64,000 bases of DNA from Isoetes taiwanensis (Eukaryota > Streptophyta > Lycopodiopsida > Isoetales > Isoetaceae). A model generated the notes under the pieces. That model made no database searches, was not told where the DNA came from, and saw nothing but the letters and a program-made list of their open reading frames with translations. Shown one piece after another: positions 1 to 9,954 of this stretch (its first letter is position 1; each line of letters opens with the position of its first letter). Position numbers and translations under genes: made by a program. Location: positions 5,079,001 through 5,143,000 of the forward strand of contig JAJEKV010000049.1 in the NCBI GenBank assembly GCA_021234155.1, given 5' to 3'.

Positions 1-620
1 GAAGGTGAAAAGATTATTGATGAAGATGAGGTAAACTTGCTGAATTCGATTGTTGAAAATAAGAACAATACTAACAAGTTATCTCATGCTCTTGTAGTTG
101 ATAGTGGAGCTGAAAGATCGATGAGTCCACTCTGCTCATTTGCTTAAAATTTGGAACAAGGAGAAGCCAAAAGTGTGCAAGTAGGAAATGGAGCCTTGCA
201 AAAGATTGAAGGAAGGGGATTATTGCAGCTATGGGATTTGCAAGGAAATATAGTGAACATTAAAAATGTTTTGTGTGTACTGGAATTATCAAAAATCTTA
301 TATCCGTTAGCCGCTTAGTTGATTTGGGTTCTGAGTAGTGTTTGATGATGTTGGCTGTAACATATGGTTGAATAATGAAATTAAGTTTCATGCTAAGCGA
401 GTTGGTAAACTATTTCAGTTTGAGCATGTCGATGATTTACCTTGTCAAATGTTGATGCTGTCAGAATTTGAGATGTGGCACAATAGATTAGCACACACTC
501 ATGCAAACAATCTCAAGTTATTAGCAAAGAAAGGATTCATTAAATATGAAAATGAGGAAAAAGGGCATATATGTGAAGGATGCATGCTAGGCAAAATTAA
601 TAGATTGCCTTTCCTCCAAA
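1..620 (+). pseudogene. copia pol 5' part: aspartic protease and GAG-pre-integrase finger
   Basis: The first frame contains VVDSGAERSMSP at about 97-132, the active-site D-S-G-A of the copia protease, followed by a TAA at about 145. Downstream, a stretch at 338-643 carries WHNRLAHTHANNLKLL and then CEGCMLGKINRLPF, the H..H..C..C finger that precedes the copia integrase. The line between them is broken by at least two stops. The reading ends in LINE sequence after about 616. The integrase that should follow resumes at 5882. Confidence 0.88.
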
Positions 621-639
621 AGGTGCTCTGCCCGCCTTT

Positions 640-2340
640 CTGAGTCCCCAAATTGGATTCTAAGCACCCTTGAGGCAGCCAGAGACCCCTCAAACTTTGG
701 AAGTCATGGCCACAGAAGATGGGCCGGCCTGGGAAACCCAAGGCGAGGGGCCGCCTTGCAAACGGTCCCGATCAGCCATCATGGACAGGGGAGAGTCATC
801 CTCCATGAAGAAGGAGGCTCGGGCTAAGGCTAAGGCCCCCTCAGCGAGGCCAGCCCGGCCGGAAGGGATTGATTGCTCAGACCACATAGGAACTCACACT
901 TTCGGCGAGAATTGGAGCCACATCAAAGCGGGAGTGGAGGCTAACGGTGCTTCGTGTTGAGGCTAACAGCGTACCGGCTTCCCCGGCCGGCATGGCAAAG
1001 GAGATGGAGTCCTCGGCATCCCATGTGCTCAAAAGGCAAATCCCGGGGTTTCCAGAAGAACCGCATCCGCGTGGCTGGAGACCCGCATGCCGCATGTGGA
1101 AGATGGCCTTGGCCTTGCACACCGGCGAAAGGCAACAGGCGGGGAGGGAGGTCGCCGGACATGCGGAGCCCGCCTAGACTCTGTTTTCATCACTCTGGAC
1201 ACCATGACACGGAGAGGGCCCCGCGCAATGTAGGAGACGATGGTCAGCGGTGTCACCGGCCGGTCCGGAGGTGGAGGCAGCCACCACCATGGCATCGGGG
1301 CGCTTGGCTGCTCTGCGCGCAGCCGGATACGGCCGGGATCTTGAGTAAGATCGAACAACAAGCCCGCCCTCGGCGCCCGTGTCTTGGGGCTCGAGCACGC
1401 TCGGCTACTGCCGAGCACGGAGCTCCGGGGTTGCGTGCAACCATCCTGAGGCACGAGCGGGGTCTCCCTACCGGGTTCATAGTCAGCTGCGGCCGGTCGG
1501 CGAGGCCGGGATGGCCAGCGGCGTGCCCTCGCAAGAGCCTGTGCTCCCGACTTCACCCGGGGCGCGAACGGCTCGGACCGCTACCCCCGCCCACGGCCTC
1601 CCACGCCCGGCAGCCATGCCCCGCCTGCTGCCCGCCCTCGGCCACTCCACGCCATCCCAGCCACACTCTAGCCACTCCACACCATCCCAGCCACCACCAC
1701 CACCCCCAAAGGGACCCGCCCCTCGCCCACCTTTGACCCGCAGCCGCGGAACTCGGGGGGAGCGCAGGCGGAGAGGCCACAATCTGGTAGTGAGGCATGC
1801 CCCGAAATACGCGGGGAGAGTCTCCCCACAACATCCGAACACACATTCTCGGATGGATGACATTCCCGGCGGTTCACATTTCTCGAAAGCAGCCCGTCAT
1901 GGGGCTCGGCACCGGTCGTGACCACATTGTCATATTCCGCGGTTCGCGGATGCCGCAGTGCGTGATGCCATATTGCGCCCGGGGCGGATCTTTGAAGGGA
2001 CATCCACATGCGTGGGCCGGGACCTCACACCCGTGCAGCGGGGAGGCCGCGAGGCGGGGAGCTGGTCAGGGTCGAGGCATTAGCCACCCGGGGGTGCCGG
2101 GATTGTTCGGCCGGGATGCACATTTTCCGACAGCCTGCTACTGCTGCAGACCCCGCAGCCCCAGCCCGGTGCCGCCCCACCACTTCTCCTACCCACGGCC
2201 CCCTTCTCCCACTCCTACTCCTGCTCCCTCCACGGCCCGCCCTCTGGGTCACATCTTGCCTCCGCTCCATCTACTTCTCACTCAGCCTCTGCTTCCCGTC
2301 CTCCCCCCGCGACTCAGGCTGCGCATACCATCCCTGCTGA
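640..2340 (+). other. LINE-A ORF1 region, degenerate and proline-rich
   Basis: This stretch precedes the endonuclease of LINE-A copy 1, where ORF1 is expected. It is very GC-rich, and conceptual translations are rich in Pro, Arg and Ala in all frames. No nucleic-acid-binding finger is recognisable. A start near 670 gives a short reading with SSMKKEARAKAKAP, resembling SSMKRRPSQGPSTR in the GC-rich block near 45620. I cannot name a domain. The assignment rests on position only. Confidence 0.45.
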
Positions 2341-2359
2341 CAAATAGGAATTGTGTCTC

Positions 2360-3200
2360 CGGGTGGTCTCATGGAATTGTCGAGGCTTCCCTTGGCAGAA
2401 GGGGGACAGTCTGAACTCCGTGGCAGCCGATATGGATCTCATCTTTCTCATGGAGACATGGGAGCATCTTTGAGCCTGAGCTACCTGATCCGCCGGGTTA
2501 CCAACATTTCTCGGTCTTCAATGCATGCGGGGCCGGAGGGTCATGGTGGAGTGGCTTGCTACTACCGGACAACCTTGGCACATTCGGTTACCCTCCGTGG
2601 AAAACAGACGGGACACAACCGGTACTTGTGGGTTCGTGTGCATAATACCAGTGGCAACCCTCTTTTTCTGGCCGCCTGTTATTTCCCTCACGCAGACAGC
2701 ACCTTCTATCGCAGCCACCCCGATGCGGATAGGATGGACCCTTATGTCGATCTATATGATGACATACATCTGGCCATTCAAGAAGCCGGTTGGGTAGGGT
2801 CGTCCTTCTTGGAAATTTCAATGCACGCACGGGGAGTAGAGCAGCCCATGCGACTTGACCCCCTCGGCGACGTCCTGCGGCTTCGCCCCGCCGAAGCAAC
2901 CCTGCCCGCGAGGGTCGGATGGCGGCCAGTCACTTTCGCTTTGGCGCATTTCCTGCTATGTGGCATTTTGACTTCATAATTTGCAATGGCCTTTCACGGT
3001 GGCCCGATTCTACCGCAAGTGCACGCGGAGCAGGACAATCGGGGGAGGGTCTAGTGTGGTGGACTATGTGCTTTCGTAGTTGCGCCAAGATATGCATCTC
3101 ATCGGGTCGTTTCGGGTGGGCACAGACCGATCCGGGATGAGGGAGGTCGACTCGGATCACCTCCCACTTTATTTGGACCTGGTTTGGCAAGCCGCCCGGA
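2360..3200 (+). pseudogene. LINE-A endonuclease (APE family), broken
   Basis: RVVSWNCRGF begins at 2360, followed by IFLMETWEHL: the N-terminal SWN and MET blocks of APE-type LINE endonucleases. Further blocks are GGSWWSGLLL, LLGNFNARTGS (the G-D-F-N-A block, with N for D) near 2805, and VDSDHLPLYLDL near 3150, the C-terminal S-D-H. They lie in three different frames, so the enzyme cannot be made from this copy. The intact family member would nick target DNA for target-primed reverse transcription. Confidence 0.8.
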
Positions 3201-3840
3201 ACCCCCACTATGCTATGACCCCTGGCCGTCCTCGGTTGAGACTAGATTATGAGCGAGAGGACTACGCCCGAGATGCTCATGGGCCCCCTCCGGTAATTCT
3301 GCGGACCTCCACACTAGAGCGGCCAGAGCCGGACCCGGTGACTTAGCTATTACGGGATCACGTGGACAGTGCTTTGGCAGACCCCGTCGCCGCTCGAGGG
3401 TCGCACATTCCAGCGTAACCCGATGGTTTGATGCGGAGTGTAAAGAAGCATAGCGGCAGCTCGACGTCACGATCCGGATCAGTGCCAGCTTGCGAGGCCA
3501 CCACCGCGATCATCGCCCATCCGGCTGGACACAAAGCGGTACCTTCTTGCCGTGCATCGAGGGGAGATGTTGACCTTCTGGACACTCATCCTCGAACCGT
3601 TTGGCGAGTGCCGAAGGCCAACCCGAAAATCTGGGGGACATCACACCCGGCGATGGGAACGGTACTTACGGCGACTCTATGACCCGCCCGGGGGACCGTC
3701 GCCCATACCCCCCAGGATGGCCCCCATTGGTTCGTGGGCCCGAGGATGTTGAGGAGGGCACGCAACGGTGGCTAATGGGAAGGCAAACTGACCTCGATGG
3801 TATCTTGTAGAAGTTACTCAAATGGGCGGGGCAACCGCTT

Positions 3841-4980
3841 GTGCGGTCCTCACTACCATTCAACGAGCATTGCGGAAGGTCTCCCCGACAATGGACCACA
3901 AGCGGGGTTGTCCCCATTCACAAAGCAGGCGACCCACCTTTGTCGGCCATTAGCTTTATGCGATCATGGTCGATTCGATGTTTGCCAAACTGTTGGCGGC
4001 ATTCTCGAAAGCAGCGATTGACCATTGACCGAGGCGGCGATGTCGCGATCCCTCACACACCGCAGGCTTTAGACCCCGCCACTCAACGATTGACCATATC
4101 TTTACTTTGCGGGCACTTGAAGAAGACCGACGGAAATCATCGGCGGGACTTGTATTGCTGCTTTGTGGACTTCCGCACGGCTTTGATCGGTTCCGGGAAA
4201 AGCTGCGGGCTAGACTAAATGAGCGTCAAATGGGGCTCCATTTTGTGCGAGAATGCCATATCTGGTTGTATGAGAGTTGTTTTGGCGGGATGCGGTAGAA
4301 GGGCCAAGCATTCACCAAAAGTATCGAGTCCGGCAGGGTTGCCCCTCTCGCCAACACTTTTGGCCTCTACATTGATCGATTAGAGCCACAGCTTCTGCGA
4401 GCATGGGGATGGCATCAGCTTTTTGCACGGGTCATCCGCTAGCTCATCTATCTGCGGGCGATGTTGGCCTTGGCCCACACCCCGGCTATCTATGCATCTC
4501 ACTGGATGCCCTAGACACATTTTGTCGCTACTCTGATTACATGCGGCGTCAATCCGCCAAGACCGTGGGTGGTTCTCATATCCTCTTCACGTCACCCCAT
4601 GCCTCACACACTCACATATCGGGGGACAGCCTGTGGACGTCACACCCACCTACAAATTACCTAGGGGTGGGTTTCCCTCCTCACTTTCTGGCAGGGGCGT
4701 CTATCCGCTTTCTGCGGGTGACAGCCCAGGCGGAAAGCTTTATGCCATCTCAGAACAATGATCCTGGTGTTTCTCTATGATTGGGGCCATCGGTCACATC
4801 CGTTCGGGCCGGTCGAGCCCGCCTTAAATGCGAAGTCGAGGTTTGGGGCCGGTCGTCTCTTTGGCGACCTGGAATGAATTGGAGCAGGTGCGAAGGCATT
4901 TTTGCACCGGGCACTTGGTGAAACCTTCAGTCCCCTATCGGTCTGCTGCGAGAAAACGGATTCTTGCCACCAAATGGCCC
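3841..4980 (+). pseudogene. LINE-A reverse transcriptase, broken
   Basis: Recognisable blocks in order: GVVPIHKAGDP (about 3905), YCCFVDFRTA (about 4155, the first catalytic Asp block), VRQGCP (about 4330), LFARV...LIYLRAMLALAHTPA in place of the usual YADD (about 4425-4490), HTLTYRG...THLQIT (about 4600-4665), and a C-terminal W..LEQVRRHF block at about 4870. The order and spacing fit a LINE RT. Frames change repeatedly, and the YADD catalytic pair is destroyed by small indels. Confidence 0.78.
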
Positions 4981-5754
4981 CTTGATAGACACATCGTCTA
5001 TTTTTGGAAAAGTGGTTACTATGGGTGATGCTTTCGGCTCCCCGCACAGGCTTACTTTGTGGCCATGGGTCCGCCAGCAGCTTAGAAGGCCCGTTGGAGG
5101 GGTAAGAGAGATCGATGGTTCACCGGGATGGAACGTCGGCAGGGAGCCGCGGATGCGTCTGGGGCACGGTGGCCCGATCGTGGCTGACTGCTTGAGTACC
5201 TAGGCGCTTTGTTTCCTTGGCAAGCTCTGGGACCGGCTCTAGAACGAGTCAAGATGGCCCATTACAAAGGAGCACATCAACCCCGTGTTAGCCCGGGCCC
5301 ACAGCTCTACTGCGTTCCCGTTTGCCCACAGAAAAAGCCGGACTCATTGCCTCCATTCGCCCGCAGTGCCCACCATCTTCGCTTCCCGAGGCAGGCGAGG
5401 TGGATTGGGAGCCCGCCAAAACAAAGGCTCTGTCGGTCTTTGTCAAGCGGGTGCCATTGAGGATGAGTCTCACACTTTCCGAGAGCCCCAAATGGTCCCG
5501 GTCCGGGCCGAATGCACTCCCCTTAATGCGGTAGGACTTGCCCCTTGCATTTGCTGATGAACACACCACAAGACGCGCCACGGGTCGTACATTCGAGGAG
5601 GTAATCGGACCTGCGAGGTCACCTTTGCCCCACTTTGGCTGCCCGCTAATTAGGCACTCGGGTGTGGTGCATGGCTCAGATATATTTGGGTGTTTTACGC
5701 ATTTTATATGTTAGGATAGGTTTGTCCGGGGCTGATTCTTTTGCCACGGTTTTT

Positions 5755-5880
5755 TTTTCGAAAACCCTTTGGGGGGTTTTAACCCGGGCAGTAATCCGCT
5801 TGCTGCATTTTTGTATTGGGTCCCATAGACCGATTGGTCTCCGTGGACGATAAAAGTACCTTCCTTCCTTCCTTCCTTCC
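5755..5880 (+). repeat. LINE-A 3' terminus: hairpin, conserved block and TTCC tail
   Basis: AAAACCC (5761-5767) and GGGTTTT (5774-5780) can form a 7 bp stem with a 6 nt loop. A block GGTCTCCGTGGACGATAAAA follows and is shared with the two other LINE-A copies. The end is a TTCC microsatellite (about 5861-5880) that runs into copia DNA. Copies 2 and 3 instead end in TTCTA repeats. A conserved 3' hairpin is a plausible RT recognition structure; that role is inference. Confidence 0.75.
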
Positions 5881-5881
5881 T

Positions 5882-6491
5882 CAAAGCAAAGAAAAGAAGT
5901 AAGGAGATACTGGAATTGGTTCATACTGACTTGTGTGGACCTTTGAATGTCAGAGGTAGGACAAGCAAAAGGTATTTTATCACATTCATTGATGATTATA
6001 CCAGAAAATGTAAATGTTACTTGCTAGCCACCAAATCTCAAGCTTTGATAGCCTTTAAACAGTTTGTTGCTGAATCAGAAAGGCAAACAGGTAAGAAATT
6101 AAAGTGCATAAGATCTGATAGAGGGGGAGAGTATCTTTCAGCCAAGTTTAAGAGTTTTTGTATTGCAAATGGCATCAGGAGACAATTAACATGTAGATAC
6201 AGTCCCCAACAAAATGGAATAGCAGAAAGAAGAAATAGGACGCTTATGAATGCAGTCAGGTCAATGATTAAGAACAGTGGATTACCAAATTATTTATGGG
6301 AAGAAGCTTTATTGACAGCCAATACTATACAAAATAAGCTGCCTTCATCAAGCTTGCAAGGGAATATTCCTGATTTAATGTGGTATGGAGAAGGTTCAGA
6401 AATTGATTATGAAAAATTTAAAGTTTATGGCTGCCTGGCTTATGTTCATAAACCAGATGAACTCGTGGAAAAGCTTGATGCCAAAGTCTGA
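5882..6491 (+). pseudogene. copia integrase core
   Basis: The reading resumes the copia pol gene directly after the LINE (KKRSKEILELVHTDLCGPL). The DDE triad is visible: Asp in HTDLCGP, Asp in IRSDRGGEY and Glu in NGIAERRNRT. The core continues to YGCLAYVHKPDE, then hits a stop at about 6489 caused by a frame change. The LINE insertion removes the in-frame link to the zinc finger. The catalytic residues themselves are preserved. Confidence 0.9.
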
Positions 6492-6945
6492 GATTGGTTT
6501 TCTTGTAGGCTATGATAGCCACTCGAAAGGCTATAGAATTTTTATTCCAGAAAATAAAAATATTGTGACTAGTAGGGATGTGATATTCTGTGAAGATGTT
6601 TTGTACAAACATAGACGTCAAGTTCAGAAGGAATTGCCTACTCCTCAAGCTTCACAGATGACAAATAATCAAATTGATTATGAAGAGGAGGAGGAGGATA
6701 AAATAGATGGATTAGTCAGCGGATCAAATACCTCAAACTCGAGAGATCCAAGGCAAACGAAAGTTCTTGAAGCGGATAAAGCACCGAGAGAAGAAGACTC
6801 GAAAGAGGAGAAACGAGAAGCACAAAGACTGCAAGATGAAATTAAATTTGACAAAGAAATCTATGGAAGAAATCCTTTAGGTGGGGAGCGAAGATTGGAA
6901 CCGCTGCAACCAAATCAAGCAGAGGGATGAAATTGAAACAGTTAT
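6385..6945 (+). pseudogene. copia integrase C-terminus and acidic linker
   Basis: This is the next frame of the pol gene: IGFLVGYDSHSKGYRIFIPE is the usual copia integrase C-terminal GY..KGY.. block. An acidic, charged linker rich in Glu, Asp and Lys follows. The reading ends about 20 bases before the RT frame begins. It overlaps the tail of the integrase frame because of a single frameshift near 6480. Confidence 0.8.
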
Positions 6946-6953
6946 GGCAATAA

Positions 6954-7946
6954 TTGAAGATATTGAAATACCCAGAACAATCAGTTGAGCAGGCCTTAGA
7001 AAGTGTTAATGCAGAAGAATGGAAAAAGGCTATGCATGATGAGTTAAGCTCTTTTGCAGATACTCATACTTATGATGTTGTTGAGCAACCTGCTGGACAA
7101 AACATAGTTGGCAGTAAATGGATTTTTAAAATCAAAACCAATGCAGATGGTTCACAAAAATATAAAGCACGTTTAGTGGCTCAGGGGTTTACTCAAAAAC
7201 AGGGACAAGATTATGATGAAACTTATTCACCCATAGTAAAGCTCACTAGCCTAAGGGTATTGTTAAGTTTGGCCAATGCTCTTGACTATGAAATCCATCA
7301 CATGGATGTGAAAAAGCAAATTTTAAATGCTATACTAGAGGAAGACATCTTCATGAAACAGGCTCCTGGTTTTGAGAAAGGAAACAATTTGGTTTGGAAA
7401 TTGAATAGGGCAGTATATGGTTTGAAGCAAGCTCCAAGAGAATGGTATCTTTGCATAGACACTTTTCTAAGAGAGCAAGGGTTTGAAAATTTTCAAAATG
7501 ATGGTAACTTATATAGATACAAAATAGGAGATAAATTTTGTATTATAGCCTTGTATGTAGATGACTGCATCATGGTTGCTAATTCCACTCAAGTTCTGGA
7601 AGTTTGCAAAAATATTCTACAGCACAGATTCAAGACGACAGACTTAGGGCCCTTGCAAAAATTTCTGGGAATTGAGGTGATTAGAGACAGGAAAAACAGA
7701 TTGCTGAAACTAAAACAAAAAGGGCATATAGAAAATATGCTTAAAAGGTTCAATATGCAACAAGCTTGTACTGTCAAAACTCCAATTGTATCAGGCCATC
7801 GTTTAACTGTAAGTTCTGAGGTTGATGCAGATGAACTGGAGTACATGACACAGGTCCCATATCGTGCTCTAGTAGGGTGTTTACTGTACTTAAGCAACAG
7901 TACTAGGCCGGACATAACCTATCTTTGTCAATATCCCGAAGCGTAA
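6954..7946 (+). pseudogene. copia reverse transcriptase, mostly open (330 codons)
   Basis: Classic Ty1/copia RT: W..A...E......T......P, then KWIFKIK, KARLVAQGF, DYDETYSPI, MDVKKQILNA (MDVKTAFLNG in active copies), YGLKQAPREW and ALYVDDCIM with the catalytic Asp pair. LGPLQKFLGIEV and ALVGCLLYLS...RPDITY follow. It is open over the whole RT, but it is separated from the integrase and RNase H frames by frame changes. The 10.8 kb duplication breakpoint (18270/18271) maps to GCT at 7431-7433 in this gene. Confidence 0.92.
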
Positions 7947-8345
7947 GATGCGACAATCCCGAGAAGGTTCACCGGTTGGCTGCAAAAAGAGTATTAAAAT
8001 ATCTGAAAGGAACTCAAGATTATGGGATAACTTTCAATGATAATAATCTAGAAATGTATGCCTATTCAGGATGCGGTCAGGCGGTGATCAAACGTAAAGG
8101 AAGTCTACTACAGTTATGTGATTTTTCTTGGAGGGGCACAATAAGTTGGAGAACCAAGAAACAATCTGCTATAGCCTTATCTTCGCCAGGTTTGAATATG
8201 CAACCTCATCTCTTTTGTCCGGAGAAATAATTTGGCTCGGAAGACTTCTAGAAGAGTTGGATATCAAACGGATAAATCCTACAACTATCTTTTCTCGATA
8301 GCCAAAGTTGCATTGCAATAGTCAAAAATCCAAATTGAACATGAG
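7925..8345 (+). pseudogene. copia RNase H, broken
   Basis: RVLKYLKGTQDYGI, MYAYSGCG (YSDAD in active copies), ISWRTKKQSAIALSS and, in a shifted frame, IIWLGRLLEEL and HYIGDQ mark the RNase H. The sister copy at 18830-19300 reads ALSSAEAEYAAS where this copy is scrambled. Several differences between the two sit at CAG/CTG sites, so part of the damage could be consensus error. Confidence 0.85.
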
Positions 8346-8520
8346 AGAACTAAACATATTGAGTTAAGCTTGCATTACATCGGAGATCAAGCGGCAAGGG
8401 CAATATCCAAATGATGTATATCGAACCCCACAAACAAATAGCGATGTTTTCACAAAAGGGCTTCCGAAAAGTAAGTTTACTGAGTTTTCAAAAGCGTTAA
8501 AGGTTAATTGCTTATGCAAT

Positions 8521-8530
8521 GAAGGAGGAG
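8521..8530 (+). other. copia polypurine tract
   Basis: GAAGGAGGAG lies directly before the TGTTAGAA start of the LTR, as expected for the plus-strand primer of an LTR retrotransposon. The same tract precedes the second LTR copy (19368-19377). Confidence 0.8.
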
Positions 8531-9051
8531 TGTTAGAAAAATGAGGTCATTGCATAAGAGTGTGTCATGTGATATTCGAGCACATAAGGGATTAGTGACC
8601 ACATTTTGGCTCCCCTAGGCTAATGAGGATTCATACAAGCATTCATGAGAAACAAATGGCGATGAATGCAAGAAAGAAAAGCTCGAAATTGAAAAGTGGC
8701 GGGCAGGTACTACCCGAGGTTGCTACGCCGCCCGCTAAAATCGCTTGGTACCCCCTACCCCACTTAGGGTTTTGGGTTGACCGGTCAACGGTCAAAGTCA
8801 ACGGCACCGGAACTTAAGGACAGCCGGGGCATTCTATTATCCGTGCAAGTTGGAAAACTTTCTATATGAAGGGCATGCACGATTTGACAAGTGGATATGT
8901 CCAGATTGGCAAGAAAATATTCATATGTATATAGGGATGATGGGGATAGATGAATGCATCTGTTGCAGATGAAGTTATAGGTGCGGATTGGAAGAGGCAG
9001 AAGCATATACTTGGTATACTTGAGTTCATATCCTAAGCTTTGATTCTAACA
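8531..9051 (+). repeat. copia 3' LTR (521 bp)
   Basis: It begins TGTTAGAA and ends TTCTAACA, an 8 bp perfect terminal inverted repeat with the usual TG...CA ends, and abuts the polypurine tract. It contains a cluster of W-box cores (8777-8801) and a TATATAG at 8928-8934 that could be the promoter. The next five bases, GCCCT, may be the target duplication, but the 5' side is outside the window. Confidence 0.85.
8777..8801 (+). promoter_or_regulatory. W-box cluster in the copia LTR
   Basis: TTGACC (8777), GGTCAA (8783), GGTCAA (8790) and AGTCAA (8796) are four TTGAC cores in 25 bp, two on each strand, and the first pair forms the palindrome TTGACCGGTCAA. W-boxes are the binding site of plant WRKY factors. 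The cluster upstream of a TATA-like box suggests stress- or wound-responsive transcription of the element (inference). The second LTR copy keeps three of the four (first is TTGATC). Confidence 0.6.
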
Positions 9052-9281
9052 GCCCTGTCTAATCGCACAAACAGACCTGGTAGAATTTGCAATATCAGAT
9101 ACACAAAGTGTGTAATGTACTCCACACAGAGTCGCCTTCCATGCAACGGTTTCTGAGGATTTTAGAATGGCTACACCCAGTGAGCACTGTATGAACATAG
9201 TAAGAAGCATTATGATGCCGGATCCCTCATCCCAAAGAAATGCATGCTGGTGGGGAACCCCGAACAGTTGCTTGGATATTC

Positions 9282-9518
9282 CTAAAGACCAAAAAGCTTC
9301 TCTACAATCTTAGTATATGCATTTTCATGGCGCTTTTCATCAGCTGCAACAAGGCCACAGATGGTGGCTAGCTTAGGATCACCAAGCTCCATAGCATGGC
9401 GGGCGGTATTACCATGGGATATGGCAGTGGCTCGCCCCTAAAAGGAGGTATAGATGAATCCCAAGTAAGGGTTGTTCTCTATTTGCGCTGTTGCATTTGA
9501 ATCCAGATGCGAAGCCAA
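9282..9518 (-). pseudogene. stearoyl-ACP desaturase fragment, copy 1
   Basis: Minus-strand reading [15 protein letters not shown]...[15 protein letters not shown]...[30 protein letters not shown], very close to plant acyl-ACP 9-desaturases. DEKRHE carries di-iron ligands (Glu and His). Only about 70 residues of a normal ~360 are present. CAG in copy 2 (IYTSFQGR) is TAG here, giving a stop. A possible splice donor follows LF. It joins directly to a ketoacyl-CoA synthase piece upstream. Confidence 0.85.
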
Positions 9519-9716
9519 TCTGCCAAATCCGATCCCCTTTTTTGATCCTTACCTTGGCCTCTGTATAAGCCAGCTCGTACCACAGCGAGCTGCTTGACGT
9601 ATTACCAAATCGATACAGTGTCATCCTTGAAGGTTCCATATGCCACGAACTCAATTAGCTTAAATTCTTCTCTAGTTCGTCTAACACAGCTCTTCCTCCG
9701 CATGGAAGTAGGAAAA
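9494..9716 (-). pseudogene. 3-ketoacyl-CoA synthase C-terminal fragment, copy 1
   Basis: Minus strand: GGRAVLDELEKNLS, a TAA, then [20 protein letters not shown] and [33 protein letters not shown]. This is the C-terminal catalytic region of plant KCS (FAE1-type); RFGNTSSSS contains the conserved catalytic Asn. About 70 residues of ~500 remain. The piece runs straight into desaturase sequence after CNSA, in a different frame, so no fused protein is encoded. Confidence 0.87.
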
Positions 9717-9954
9717 AGCTTCGACCTAGCAACCCTAAAAAAATAATCCACACAACCCTAAAAAAAAAACCATGAAACCCACCACAAAAAAAGCCACCAC
9801 AGGATTTGCCCCTTTTCTAAAATCAACGGCTAACAAAAAGGGTGCACTCTAGAAATACTATTTAGTATACCTGGATGAATACGGCCACCAAATCATATGA
9901 AAACCTTAGAGAAAACAGTACAAAAACAAAAAAAAACCCTTGTTATAATGCTAC

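Larger units (their letters stand above)
617..5876 (+). mobile_element. LINE-A copy 1 (non-LTR retrotransposon) nested in copia
   Basis: A GC-rich 5.26 kb block interrupts the copia pol gene. It reads, in order: a proline/arginine-rich region with no intact ORF (640-2340, position of ORF1), an APE-type endonuclease (from about 2360), a reverse transcriptase (about 3840-4980), a C-terminal IEDESHT motif near 5460, and a 3' UTR ending in a TTCC microsatellite. TTCCTCCAAA at 611-620 and TTCCTCAAAG at 5877-5886 are the likely, slightly imperfect target-site duplication. All ORFs are broken. The same 3' end occurs at about 14540-14669 and, reversed, at 32467-32640, so this is a family. Confidence 0.85.
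1..9051 (+). mobile_element. Ty1/copia LTR retrotransposon, 5' end outside window, interrupted by a LINE
   Basis: The domain order protease, GAG-pre-integrase, integrase, reverse transcriptase, RNase H, polypurine tract, 3' LTR is that of Ty1/copia. The gag gene and 5' LTR lie left of the window. A GC-rich LINE splits the element between the pre-integrase zinc finger and the integrase core (about 617-5876). Several stops and frame changes make it non-autonomous. Its 3' half, from the RT onward, is repeated at 18271-19897 as part of a large tandem duplication, not as an independent insertion, because the junction falls inside the RT and the same flanking DNA follows both LTRs. Confidence 0.93.

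Noticed and set aside
1029-2010. Long overlapping ORFs on both strands in 954-2010.
   Set aside because: They arise from high GC content (few stops) in the LINE-A 5' region; Pro/Arg/Ala-rich in every frame with no motif.
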